A DNA stretch of 64,000 nt from Lentzea flava (GTDB lineage Bacteria; Actinomycetota; Actinomycetes; Mycobacteriales; Pseudonocardiaceae), in assembly GCF_014648475.1 (NCBI RefSeq), contig NZ_BMRE01000005.1, positions 124,001-188,000 on the forward strand. Reading direction: 5' to 3'. A model generated the notes under the pieces. That model was not told the origin of the DNA and did not search any database. It saw nothing but the letters and a program-made list of their open reading frames with translations. How positions within the stretch are numbered: position 1 is the stretch's first letter; the number at the start of each line of letters is the position of its first letter. Below, one piece after another: positions 56,353 to 64,000 of the stretch. The position numbers and the translations under genes are program-made.

Positions 56353-58218
56353 TCAGGAGCACTTGCGCCCCTCGTTCACGCACTTCACGATCTTCGCCAT
56401 CGTCTCGTCGGAGTTGACGTTGGCGTAGTCGTTGTGGTCGGAGAACGGGTTGTGGTTCTCCTCGGGGAACGCGTCGAGCTGGTACTGCCCCTTCTCCTGA
56501 ACGTCCTTCGGGATGTCGTAGGAGATGCTGATCCGCAGCTGCGGGATCGCCTTGAAGCCCTTCGGGCACGCGCCGGTCTTCTGGTCCGCGAACCGGACGT
56601 GGTCGCGGTGGTTCGCGCTGTCGGTGTTCTTGCCGTCCCAGCAGCTCGCGAAGTTGTGCACGCGCATGACCTTGCTGCCGTTCGGGCAGATCACGTACTT
56701 GTCCGACAGCCGGTCCTCGAACCCGCTGCAGGTCCACGTGGCGCGAGCGTTGGCGGGGCCGCGGCTGGTCGGCTTCGCGTCACCGACGATCATCTTCAGG
56801 AACTTCGGCATGGCGGTGACCTTGCTGGTCGCGTTGCCGCGGTACTCGATCTTCACCTGGGCCGGGCGGACGATCTTGCCGTTGTTACCGACGAGCTCCA
56901 GGTTCGGTCCGGAGGGAACGGCCAGGCCCGCGTTGCCGCCGCCGTTGTTGTTACCCCCGTTGTTGCCACCGTTGTTGTTGCCGTTGTTGTTACCGCCGCC
57001 GTTGTTGCCGCCGTTGTCGTTGCTGAGCTTGCAGGGCGCCAGGCGCTCCAGCCCCTGCGGCTTCTGCCCGTTGCGGCCGATCGCGATCGCCATCCGGTCG
57101 ATCGTGGCGACCCGCTTGTCCTTCAACGGACCGAGGATGGCGTTGTTGATGAAGTTCGGGCCGCCCTGTCCCTTGGTGGTCACGATCCGCTGGTTGGCCT
57201 CCGCGATCTGCTTGTCCAGCAACGCGAGGTTGCGGTCCACCTCGGCGACCGCCTGGTCCGGAACGGCACCCAGCGCGCCGCGCACCGAGGGGCACTTCAC
57301 GGTCGGCGTGGCGTCGTCACCGGAACCGCCCGGCTGGCCCGCGAACTTGCGCGGAGCCTCGCCGCTGGTGCCGTGGCCGGCGTGTTCGTCCGAGCCGCCG
57401 TGCTGACCGCTGAACTTGCGCGGTGCCTGGCCGTTGTTGCCATGGCCTGCGCCGAAGAACAGCTCGCACTCGGCGAGCGAGGTCAGGTTCGGCTTCGGCG
57501 CGCTGCGGCCGATCGAGATCGCGATGCGGTCCAGAGTGGCCACGCGCTTGTCGCGCAGCGGGCCGAGGATCGCGTTGTTGACGAAGTTCGGGTCGCCGGG
57601 ATTCTCGTTGCGCGCCACCCGGTCGTTGGCTTCCTTGACCTGCTTGTCCAGCAGTTCGAGGTTGCGGTCCACCTCCTCGCGCGCCCGCTCCGGCACGGCG
57701 GGCAGCCGGTCGGAGACCGACGGGCAGGCGATGTGGGGTGCGCCCGCCTCCTTGACCTTGTCCGGGTTGGAGCCGGACGAGTTCTGGTTGGCCTTCGGGT
57801 TGATCCGCACGACCGGCCAGAAGTAGGAGGACTTGTCACCGTTCTTGCAGGTGGTGTCCGAGTCGGCCAGGCTGTCGTCGGTCGACTCCGCGCTGATCGA
57901 CAGGTTGCCCACGAAGTCGTGGACGTGCTGGGCACCGTGGGGCAGACCCGGCTGTGCGACGGGGTTGTCCGCGCTGAACTTGCCGTTCTCGTTCGTGCCG
58001 CAGTCCACGGTGAACACGCCGCTGGCGCCGTTCTGCTGCACCTTCGGCTCGACGACGTTCTTGCCGACCTGCTCAATGCGCACGAACGCGCTGACTGGTG
58101 CCGGCTCGCCGTCCTTGGCAGCCAGTGCCACGGTGGCGGTGCCGGCGGCCACCACGGCCACCGCCGACAACGAGGCGATCAGGCGGAACTTCCGCCTGTC
58201 GGCTTCGCGGTGTGTCAT
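56353..58218 (-). CDS. Secreted DUF1996 protein with a duplicated Cys-flanked insert
   Basis: A 621-residue exported protein; ATG 58218 follows GAGGAGG and is followed by a signal peptide (~1-33). The DUF1996 domain seems split. Its N-terminal half (~60-148) has HGAQHVHDFVGN and SSYFWPV; its C-terminal half (~432-615) has SKVMRVHNFASCWDGKN, HRDHVRFAD and PQLRISISYDIP. Between them lie two ~88-residue repeats (165-251 and 309-396), each starting CPSV, containing EVDRNL.LLDKQ, NNAILGPL.DKRVAT.DR and ending with Cys, plus a 30-residue Asn/Gly linker (400-430). DUF1996 function is unknown; relatives occur in secreted actinomycete and fungal proteins. Confidence 0.85.
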   Translation of the reverse strand: MTHREADRRKFRLIASLSAVAVVAAGTATVALAAKDGEPAPVSAFVRIEQVGKNVVEPKVQQNGASGVFTVDCGTNENGKFSADNPVAQPGLPHGAQHVHDFVGNLSISAESTDDSLADSDTTCKNGDKSSYFWPVVRINPKANQNSSGSNPDKVKEAGAPHIACPSVSDRLPAVPERAREEVDRNLELLDKQVKEANDRVARNENPGDPNFVNNAILGPLRDKRVATLDRIAISIGRSAPKPNLTSLAECELFFGAGHGNNGQAPRKFSGQHGGSDEHAGHGTSGEAPRKFAGQPGGSGDDATPTVKCPSVRGALGAVPDQAVAEVDRNLALLDKQIAEANQRIVTTKGQGGPNFINNAILGPLKDKRVATIDRMAIAIGRNGQKPQGLERLAPCKLSNDNGGNNGGGNNNGNNNGGNNGGNNNGGGNAGLAVPSGPNLELVGNNGKIVRPAQVKIEYRGNATSKVTAMPKFLKMIVGDAKPTSRGPANARATWTCSGFEDRLSDKYVICPNGSKVMRVHNFASCWDGKNTDSANHRDHVRFADQKTGACPKGFKAIPQLRISISYDIPKDVQEKGQYQLDAFPEENHNPFSDHNDYANVNSDETMAKIVKCVNEGRKCS

Positions 58219-58312
58219 TCGTCCTCCTCGCTCATGCCGTGCATGATCGGGAATACGTGCACCGCGAGGTTTCGGCTCAACTGTGATTTCCGCGTCACAG
58301 GCTGTTAAGGAA

Positions 58313-60235
58313 TCACACCTCGTTCGGGTAGAAAGCGCTTTCCGGAGGCGCCGTGAACACCACCCGGCCCGCACCGGGAGGCAACGTGAGGTGACCGGCC
58401 ACGCTCTCACCGGTGAGCAGCTCGGTTCCCGTCGCCGGGACCAGCTCGGTCCCGCGGCTGTGGTTGATCGCGAACAGGTGCCTGCCCCGCTCCACCACCT
58501 CGACGTCACGGGGCAGGTCGCGCGAGGAGATCCCGGCCTCCGCGCACGCCGCCAGCAGCACGGCGTCGAGCCCGTCCTCCCCGAGGCAGGTCGACACGTA
58601 CCAGGCGCTGCCCCTCCCGAACGGATGCCTGGTCACGGCGGGCGACCCGGCAGCGGGGCCATCCACATAGGACCACACCGCCGCCGCACCCCGCGCGGTC
58701 ACGACCTCGGCCCACACACCGCCCGTCGTTCCGCCGTCCAGCCGCACCCGTTCGCCCGCGCGCAGTGGCGTGAACTCCTCCACCGTCAGGCCCAGCACCT
58801 CCCGCAACGCGCCGGGATGCGGCCCGTCGTGGACGGTGTCGTGCTCGTCGACGATCCCGGAAAAACACGACACGACCAGGACGCCGCCTTCCTCGACGTA
58901 ACGGCGCAGGTTCGCCGACGCGGCCTCCGTCATGGAGTACAACGCGGGCACCACGACGAGCGCACAACCGCTCAGATCGGCTTCCGGGTGGGCGAAGCCG
59001 GCGGTGAGGTGCAGGTCGTAGGTGGCGGCGAACCAGGCCTCCGCTCGCTCGCGGGCGTCGATCTCGGCGCCCCGTTGCGCCCACCACGACTGCCAGTCCC
59101 ACAGCAGCACGACGTCCGCCTCGACGTGGCTGCCGCGAAGTGCGGCGAGTAATCCGAGATCCCGGCCGAGCCGCACGACCTCCTGCCAGACCCGGCTCTC
59201 CGTGCCGGCGTGCGGCAGCATCGCCGGGTGGAACTTCTCGGCACCGAACCGGGAAGCACGCCACCGGGAGAACATCGCGCCGTCCGAGCCGCGGGCGACG
59301 TGCGCGAGGCTGGTGCGCTGCCCGTTCACCGCGCTCGTGGAGCGTTCCAGCGACAGCCACGGCCGCCCGTCCGCCAGCGAGCGCGTGAGATCGGCGGCCA
59401 TCGCGAGGTGCACGTGGGGCCGCTCCGCCCCGGCGGCCGGGTGGTGGCCGTTGGTGACGACGTCGACCTCGCGCGCCCAGGCCCAGTAGTCGACCGACTC
59501 GCACCCGGACAGCGCCACGTGGAAGGTCGTGGTGACGGGAACCCCGGGCGACGCCTCGCGCAGGACGTCCCGCTCCCGTTTGAAGTTCGCGAGCATCGCC
59601 CCGTCGGTGAACCGGACCCAGTCGAGCTGCTGGGCCGGGTTGCGCGTGAGCCGTGGTGGCCGCACCTGCTCGAAAGAGTTGTAGGTCTGCCCCCGCACGC
59701 TGGTGCCCCAGGCCTCGTTCAGCTCCTTGACCGTCGTGTAGCGGTCGACCAGCCAGCGGCGGAACGCGGCCGCCGCGAGATCGCAGTCGCAGGCGCCGCG
59801 CTCGGTGTGCACGTTCCACATCGCCAGCGCGGGATGTTCGCCGTAACGACGGGCCAGCTTCCTGGTGATCGACACCGCGGCCTGCTGATAGGCGGGCGCG
59901 TGGTGGCAGACCGTGCCGTCACCGCTCACCGGCAGCGCCATCGGGAACTTCGCGAAGAACCAGGCGGGCGGCACGACCGCGGGAGTGCCGAGGCTGACGC
60001 GGATCCCGTTGCCGTGCAGCAGGTCCAGCAGCCGATCCAGCCAGCCGAAGTCGTACCGGCCCGGCTCGGGTTCGAGCAGTGCCCACGTGAAGGCCCCGAT
60101 GCCGATCATCGTCACCCCGGCCTCGCGCATGAGGCGGACGTCCTCCTGCCACACCGGCTCCGGCCACTGCTCGGGGGTGTACTCACCGCCGTACGCCAGT
60201 GCTTCCAACCCGATCGGCCAGTGCCGCCGCTCCAT
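58313..60235 (-). CDS. GH42 beta-galactosidase with altered acid/base motif
   Basis: A 640-residue cytoplasmic enzyme. ATG 60235 has CAGGAG upstream, so I prefer it to the GTG two codons earlier. The N-terminal TIM barrel (YGGEYTPEQWPE, IGIGAFTWALLEPEPG) is followed by a trimerisation domain and a C-terminal beta-domain, as in GH42. The nucleophile segment WLSLERSTSAVN is intact. The acid/base segment reads MWNVHTERG: the Asn before Glu145, near-invariant in clan GH-A, is Thr144. GH42 enzymes act on beta-galactosides from pectin galactan. Activity of this one is uncertain. Confidence 0.85.
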   Translation of the reverse strand: MERRHWPIGLEALAYGGEYTPEQWPEPVWQEDVRLMREAGVTMIGIGAFTWALLEPEPGRYDFGWLDRLLDLLHGNGIRVSLGTPAVVPPAWFFAKFPMALPVSGDGTVCHHAPAYQQAAVSITRKLARRYGEHPALAMWNVHTERGACDCDLAAAAFRRWLVDRYTTVKELNEAWGTSVRGQTYNSFEQVRPPRLTRNPAQQLDWVRFTDGAMLANFKRERDVLREASPGVPVTTTFHVALSGCESVDYWAWAREVDVVTNGHHPAAGAERPHVHLAMAADLTRSLADGRPWLSLERSTSAVNGQRTSLAHVARGSDGAMFSRWRASRFGAEKFHPAMLPHAGTESRVWQEVVRLGRDLGLLAALRGSHVEADVVLLWDWQSWWAQRGAEIDARERAEAWFAATYDLHLTAGFAHPEADLSGCALVVVPALYSMTEAASANLRRYVEEGGVLVVSCFSGIVDEHDTVHDGPHPGALREVLGLTVEEFTPLRAGERVRLDGGTTGGVWAEVVTARGAAAVWSYVDGPAAGSPAVTRHPFGRGSAWYVSTCLGEDGLDAVLLAACAEAGISSRDLPRDVEVVERGRHLFAINHSRGTELVPATGTELLTGESVAGHLTLPPGAGRVVFTAPPESAFYPNEV

Positions 60236-60384
60236 CCGCACTCCTGTTCGTCAGCTCGAGCAGAGGGACCCTAGCCGCGCACTGACTTCGTTCTCCAGCA
60301 ACGGCACGGAATTCTCCCCATTGATCACCAACCGATGTACCGGGCGAAAGTGCGGGCCAGGCCTGTCCGCACACCTGGATTTGG

Positions 60385-60480
60385 CGGCTTCGCCGACCCG
60401 GCACATGCCCTCCTTCGTCGGGCGTGTGCCGGACCGAATTTCTGTGGCTGGGTTGCGTGAGTGGTTGCGGGGCGTGGCCG
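60385..60480 (+). repeat. Left arm of the inverted repeat around the HNH gene
   Basis: Bases 60385-60445 are identical to the reverse complement of 62113-62173 (61 bases). After one mismatch the match continues eight bases, then weakens to about 60480. The arm itself contains a smaller hairpin, GGCACA...TGTGCC. Confidence 0.9.
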
Positions 60481-60504
60481 GGTGGTGTGCGGCAGGCGTC
60501 GGTT

Positions 60505-60660
60505 GCGTGGGTGGTCACCAGGGCGCGGGTTGCGTTTTGGAGATGTGCCTTGGGAGTTTTGGCTGCCGGTCGCGTAGGTGGTCGCCAAGGCGCGGGTTGC
60601 GTTCCACAGATGCGCCTTGGGATTTCCGCTGCCGGTCGCGGAGGTGGTCGCCACGGGCGG
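60505..60660 (+). repeat. Imperfect ~67-base tandem repeat inside the HNH unit
   Basis: Units start at 60505, 60572 and (partial) 60638 with GCGTGGGTGG, GCGTAGGTGG and GCGGAGGTGG. Each full unit contains GGCGCGGGTTGCGTT, GCCTTGGGA and GCTGCCGGTCGCG. It lies downstream of the HNH gene. Confidence 0.75.
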
Positions 60661-60780
60661 GGATTTTCCCTTGTGGGATCTGGGTTGTTCGGCTTCCGGT
60701 TTGGGTGAGGGGTCGCCGAAGAGGGCTGCGATCCGGAGGTTTCCCTGGGATCGCAACCCGGCGTGGCCGGTGGCCGTGGG

Positions 60781-61911
60781 CTAGAACGGTGGTGGGTCGT
60801 CGAAGACCGGCTCGGGTTCGCGCCGGTAGGTCTTCCCGGCCGGGCTGCGGAACTGGAACCTGCCGGGCGTGGGCTGGCCGACTTCCCAGGCCGTGCGGTG
60901 CTTGACCTTGTGGTGGTAGCCGCAGAACGCGCCGAGATTGGCCTCCGACGTCGGCCCTTGCGGGAACGGCACCGTGTGGTCGAGCTCGGACTTGTGCGCG
61001 GGCCGCATACAACCCGGGAACCGGCACGTCCGATCCCGCACCCACACAAACCGCCGCAACTTCGCCGGTGGCCGGTAGGTGCTGGTGCCGAACTCCAGAG
61101 CCTCGCCGGTGACCGGATCGGTCAGCAGGCGCCGCCAGGTCGCGTCCGCGGCCAGCTCCCGCGCCAGGTCGGCGGTGATCGGACCGTACCCGGCCAACTC
61201 CCCCGGCTGCTCCGACAAGCCCATCAGGGTGGCCGCCGAGACGGTCACGTACAGCTCGACCTTCACCGCGCTGGTCTTGTCCGGCGTGGCCAGCAACAAA
61301 TCCGCCACCACATCCGCGCGGACCTGATCCAGCGTCCGGGGATCCTCGGCGGTATAGACGCCGCGGGCGATGGTGTCGACGCGGTCGTAGCACGCCGCCG
61401 CCCGCTCCAGCGGCAGGTAGGCCCACAACCGCGCCATCTGGTCGGCCTGCGGGTCGATGCCGGTGCAGCGCTGGGCCTTGCGGACCTCCGCCCGGTCCCG
61501 GTGGCCGTCCGGGTCGACGCGCATCACCACCCGACTGGCCAGCCGCCGCACCTGCGCACCCGTCCTGCCCTCGGCCTTGGCCAGCACCCGCTCCTCCACC
61601 TGCGCCGCCAGATCCGCCGCCAGCGGCAGCGTCGAGTCGTGCAGCACCCGCGCCTTGTACAGGTCGATCTCACCCTTCTCCAGGGCGTCCAGCGTGCGCG
61701 GCAGCTTCGAGGCCAAATCCAGCGCCATAGCGATCTGGTGAGACGTCCAGGCCGAGGTCCAGTGCATCGCGGCGGCGATCTCAGCGTCGAAGAACTCCTC
61801 ACCCTCACACGCGAGCACGTAATCCGCGAGAATCCGCAAACCCTGCGCCTGATGATAGGCGACCTGTTTCTCGTGATAGGCGAGAGCATCGAGAACCTCG
61901 ACGACGTCCAT
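60781..61911 (-). CDS. DUF222 - HNH endonuclease domain protein
   Basis: A 376-residue protein. The long helical N-terminal region (~20-290) is DUF222. The HNH domain (~300-350) has CRFPGC, SELDHTVPFPQGP, NLGAFCGYHHKVKH: two Cys pairs for a structural zinc, the LDH histidine, and the terminal His of the beta-beta-alpha-metal fold. Such proteins are multi-copy in actinobacteria, and their targets are unknown. The ATG at 61911 has GGGG immediately upstream. The gene is alone between two inverted repeats. Confidence 0.9.
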   Translation of the reverse strand: MDVVEVLDALAYHEKQVAYHQAQGLRILADYVLACEGEEFFDAEIAAAMHWTSAWTSHQIAMALDLASKLPRTLDALEKGEIDLYKARVLHDSTLPLAADLAAQVEERVLAKAEGRTGAQVRRLASRVVMRVDPDGHRDRAEVRKAQRCTGIDPQADQMARLWAYLPLERAAACYDRVDTIARGVYTAEDPRTLDQVRADVVADLLLATPDKTSAVKVELYVTVSAATLMGLSEQPGELAGYGPITADLARELAADATWRRLLTDPVTGEALEFGTSTYRPPAKLRRFVWVRDRTCRFPGCMRPAHKSELDHTVPFPQGPTSEANLGAFCGYHHKVKHRTAWEVGQPTPGRFQFRSPAGKTYRREPEPVFDDPPPF

Positions 61912-62076
61912 ACCCCAATTCTATTCGAGATCAAAAACAAAAAGAGACGAAGAGTGCCACACTATCGGGTGAAACCGCAGCTCAACCCCTATGGCACCGT
62001 ATAGCAACCATCTCTCTCGACACGGCACGCAACCACTAGCAACCACACACGCAACAAGAACACAAACAAAGCAAAA

Positions 62077-62173
62077 CGACCACGCCCCGCAACCACCTAC
62101 GAAAACCCAGCTACAGAAATTCGGTCCGGCACACGCCCGACGAAGGAGGGCATGTGCCGGGTCGGCGAAGCCG
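62077..62173 (-). repeat. Right arm of the inverted repeat around the HNH gene
   Basis: Reverse complement of the left arm: identical over 62113-62173, near-identical to about 62103, and diverged but recognisable to 62077 (TGGTTGCGGGGCGTGG on the minus strand). It ends 48 bases before the mannanase stop. Confidence 0.9.
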
Positions 62174-62221
62174 GAAACGAACCCGGGACCGGCCCTGTCG
62201 CCAGGACCGGTCCGTGTTCGT

Positions 62222-64000
62222 TCAGCCGGTCGTGCAGATGCTTCCGTTGAGCGTGAACGACGTCGGCGCCGGGTTGGAGCCGCTGTACGTGCCGTTGAAC
62301 CCGATGCTCACCGACGCGTTCGGTGCCAGCGTGCGGTTCCACGTCAGGTTGGTCGCGGTGACGTTGCCGCCGGTCTGGGCCCACGCGGCACCCCAGCTGG
62401 GCAGCGTGACCTTCTGGCCGTTCGCGAAGCTGAAGGCCAGGGTCCAGCCGTCGACCGCGCTGGTGCCCGTGTTCGTGATGGTCACGCTCGCGGTGAACCC
62501 GTTGCCACCGCCCCAGTTCTGCGGCGAGTACCCGACCTTGCAGGTGCCGGGGCCGCCGCCCGCGCTGGTCGTCGCCGTCCCGATGGCGGAGTTCGCCGAG
62601 ACGTTTCCGGCGGCGTCCCTCGCCCGCACCTGGTAGCGGTAGGTGGTCGACGGGGTCAGGCCGCTGTCGGTGTAGGCCGCCGACGCCGACGAGCCCACGA
62701 GCGCGAACGACCCGCTGCCCACCGCGCGGAACACGTCGTAGCCGGTGACACCGACGTTGTCCGTCGACGCCGCCCAGGTCAGCGTGAGACCGGTGGACGT
62801 CACGGCCGATGCGCTCGGAGTGCCCGGTGTGGACGGTGGCGTCGTGTCGCCACCACCTCCGCCGCCGAAGATGGTGGCCTCCTTCGACGTCTGCCGGACA
62901 CCGTTGGCTCCGTTGAGGAACCGCTCACCCCACGGCGTGAGGCTCGCCGGGTTGAAGGAGTTGGTCATGTCGAGGTAGGCGACATCGCTGCTGTTGCCGC
63001 TCCACGACCAGCCGATGTACCCGAGCCCGCGCGCCTGGGCCTGCGCCATGATCGTGGCCTCGTCCGGGTCTCCGTCGGAGTGGTTGTGCCCGAACTCCCC
63101 CACCACCAGTGGCAGGCCGGCGGTCTGGAACGCGTCGAAGTAAGCGTTGACCTTCGCCGCGGTGTTGTAGACGCCGTACATGTGGACGGAGAACACCGTG
63201 TTGCGCTGCGGATCCGCGTTCAGCACCGCGGCCGCGTTGTCACGCATGATGTTCTGCCAGTCCTGGCCCCACATCGGCGCGTCGGCCATCAGCAGGTGCT
63301 GCAACCCCGCGCCGCGCAGGCGGCTGATCGCGCTGCTCGTCGCGGTCCTCCAGGTCGCACTCACCGACGCGTTGTTGCCGAACGGCTCGTTGCCCAGGTT
63401 GATGACGACATAGTCTTCCTGACCCTTGAGCGCGTTCGCCACGCTGATCCAGTAGGTCGCCGCCTGGTCGAGGGTCGCCGCACCGCTTTGCTCTCCGTAG
63501 CCCGTGGTGTCGTGGACCTCAAGCACACAGATCATCTTGTTCTGCTTGCACAGCGAGATGACGTTCGTGACCTCGGCAGCCGGGGTCGGTCCCCACCGCT
63601 GGCCGCTGCCGAGCACGACCCGGACCGTGTTGGTGCCGAAGGACTTCATGTCCGCGAACGCCCTGTTCTGGGTCGGGTACCAGACGTAGGCGTGGTTCAC
63701 GCCGCGCATCACGAACGGGGTGCCGTTGGCCTCGACGACCCGCGTGCCCTCGACGTGCAGGCCCACCGCCGGTGTGCTGCCGCCGCCCAGCGCCGCGACC
63801 ACCGCGGGGTACCAGCGGCTTTCCATCTTCTGGATGCCGGTGGTGCTGTTGGGGTGGACGCCGTCCGTGGTGTCGGCCGCGGTGTCGAACCCGGTCCACT
63901 GGTCGACGACGGTGATCGGCGAGGCGGCGGTGCTGTTCGCCTGCGCCCAGCCGGGAATCGCCGCGTTCAGGTCGACGACCCGCTGTCCGCACGCGGAGCA
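62222..64000 (-). CDS. Secreted SGNH esterase - GH5 beta-mannanase - FnIII - CBM2 (5' end missing)
   Basis: The frame is open to the window edge, giving 592 C-terminal residues. The first ~60 end an SGNH esterase domain: RVVDLNAAIPGWA and block V DGVHPNST with Asp/His. GH5 follows (~80-390) and strongly resembles actinomycete mannanases of subfamily 8: VMRGVNHAYVWYP, LEVHDTTGYGEQSGAATLDQA, INLGNEPFGN (acid/base Glu), LVVGEFGHNHSDG (nucleophile Glu), GYIGWSWSGNSS. After a Gly-rich linker come FnIII and CBM2 (C-terminal ~100 residues, Cys pair). The esterase probably deacetylates mannan so that the mannanase can cut it; that coupling is inference. Confidence 0.88.
   Translation of the reverse strand, partial: CSACGQRVVDLNAAIPGWAQANSTAASPITVVDQWTGFDTAADTTDGVHPNSTTGIQKMESRWYPAVVAALGGGSTPAVGLHVEGTRVVEANGTPFVMRGVNHAYVWYPTQNRAFADMKSFGTNTVRVVLGSGQRWGPTPAAEVTNVISLCKQNKMICVLEVHDTTGYGEQSGAATLDQAATYWISVANALKGQEDYVVINLGNEPFGNNASVSATWRTATSSAISRLRGAGLQHLLMADAPMWGQDWQNIMRDNAAAVLNADPQRNTVFSVHMYGVYNTAAKVNAYFDAFQTAGLPLVVGEFGHNHSDGDPDEATIMAQAQARGLGYIGWSWSGNSSDVAYLDMTNSFNPASLTPWGERFLNGANGVRQTSKEATIFGGGGGGDTTPPSTPGTPSASAVTSTGLTLTWAASTDNVGVTGYDVFRAVGSGSFALVGSSASAAYTDSGLTPSTTYRYQVRARDAAGNVSANSAIGTATTSAGGGPGTCKVGYSPQNWGGGNGFTASVTITNTGTSAVDGWTLAFSFANGQKVTLPSWGAAWAQTGGNVTATNLTWNRTLAPNASVSIGFNGTYSGSNPAPTSFTLNGSICTTG

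Larger units (their letters stand above)
60385..62173. mobile_element. Inverted-repeat-bounded DUF222-HNH unit (REP13E12-like)
   Basis: About 1.79 kb bounded by near-identical ~70-97 base inverted repeats and carrying a single DUF222-HNH endonuclease gene plus a tandem repeat. DUF222-HNH genes are the core of the multi-copy REP13E12 repeats of Mycobacterium tuberculosis. No transposase is present and I did not identify target-site duplications. The gap 60236-60780 contains the left arm and the tandem repeat. The stretch 61912-62221 contains the right arm and AT-richer sequence before the HNH gene. Confidence 0.6.

Noticed and set aside
56940..57010. GTTGTT-rich stretch that resembles a short direct-repeat array
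   Set aside because: It is the coding sequence of the Asn/Gly linker in the DUF1996 protein, not a CRISPR or non-coding repeat.
58331..58342. GAAAGCGCTTTC palindrome
   Set aside because: It looks like a LacI-type box but lies inside the last codons of the GH42 gene and precedes no start codon it could regulate except the distant DUF1996 promoter. Probably chance.
60515..61426. Minus-strand open frame overlapping the HNH gene and the tandem repeat
   Set aside because: It is out of frame with the HNH gene, lacks recognisable domains and ends within repeats; a shadow.

Overview
The window is GC-rich, with tightly packed, often overlapping genes, frequent GTG/TTG starts, many LacI-family regulators and secreted enzymes carrying family 2 carbohydrate-binding modules (CBM2). 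This points to a saprophytic, filamentous actinomycete, probably of the Pseudonocardiaceae (Lentzea/Saccharothrix-like). That placement is inferred from gene style, not from a search. Almost the whole window is a plant-polysaccharide degradation island. I saw no tRNA, rRNA, CRISPR array or phage region.

Layout. (1) 1-7.4 kb: the tail of a GH5 enzyme, then a monosaccharide ABC transporter (ChvE/GguA/GguB type) and a double-GH43 arabinan-type enzyme, behind two LacI-type operators. (2) 7.5-10.4 kb: a lipoprotein with a degenerate SNase-like domain and CBM2, homocysteine S-methyltransferase, and a LacI regulator whose upstream site resembles those in (1). (3) 10.6-17.9 kb, minus strand: a crystalline-cellulose operon, GH48 - AA10 LPMO - GH6 - GH10, behind one perfect CebR/CelR-type box. 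(4) 18.2-25.4 kb: a PL3 pectate lyase, and a divergent five-gene pectin operon (PL1-CE8 fusion, ABC importer, enolase-superfamily enzyme). (5) 25.8-35.4 kb: a second SNase-like/CBM2 lipoprotein, then general genes: TerC, a pentein hydrolase, a VOC protein, TetR plus a CocE-type hydrolase, a Ser/Thr kinase, an NADP-binding reductase with an HxlR regulator, and small proteins. (6) 35.4-46 kb: a complete L-rhamnose system, with LacI regulator, RhaT/P/Q/S importer, a RhaM-RhaI fusion, RhaEW and RhaB. (7) 46-53 kb: a sugar ABC importer with a GH63-like glucosidase, its LacI regulator and a Tat-exported SGNH hydrolase that shares the same operator. (8) 53-60 kb: GH78 alpha-L-rhamnosidase carrying rhamnose-type operators, a DUF1996 protein with an internal duplication, and a GH42 beta-galactosidase with a changed catalytic motif. 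(9) 60.4-62.2 kb: a DUF222-HNH endonuclease gene inside a near-perfect inverted repeat, a probable REP13E12-like mobile unit. (10) 62.2-64 kb: an esterase-GH5 mannanase-FnIII-CBM2 protein that runs off the edge.

The genes work together as substrate modules. Secreted enzymes cut cellulose, xylan, arabinan, pectin, rhamnogalacturonan side chains and mannan. Dedicated ABC importers take up the products and cytoplasmic enzymes process them. Each module has its own LacI-family operator palindrome, and I can read four distinct operator classes directly from the sequence: TGTTAGCGMTAACA-like, TGGGAGCGCTCCCA, TTGAAACGTTTCAA and TCGAACCGGTTCGA. The most unusual items are the RhaM-RhaI fusion that looks like a lost stop codon, the two degenerate SNase-like/CBM2 lipoproteins, the inverted-repeat HNH unit, and the duplicated insert in the DUF1996 protein.
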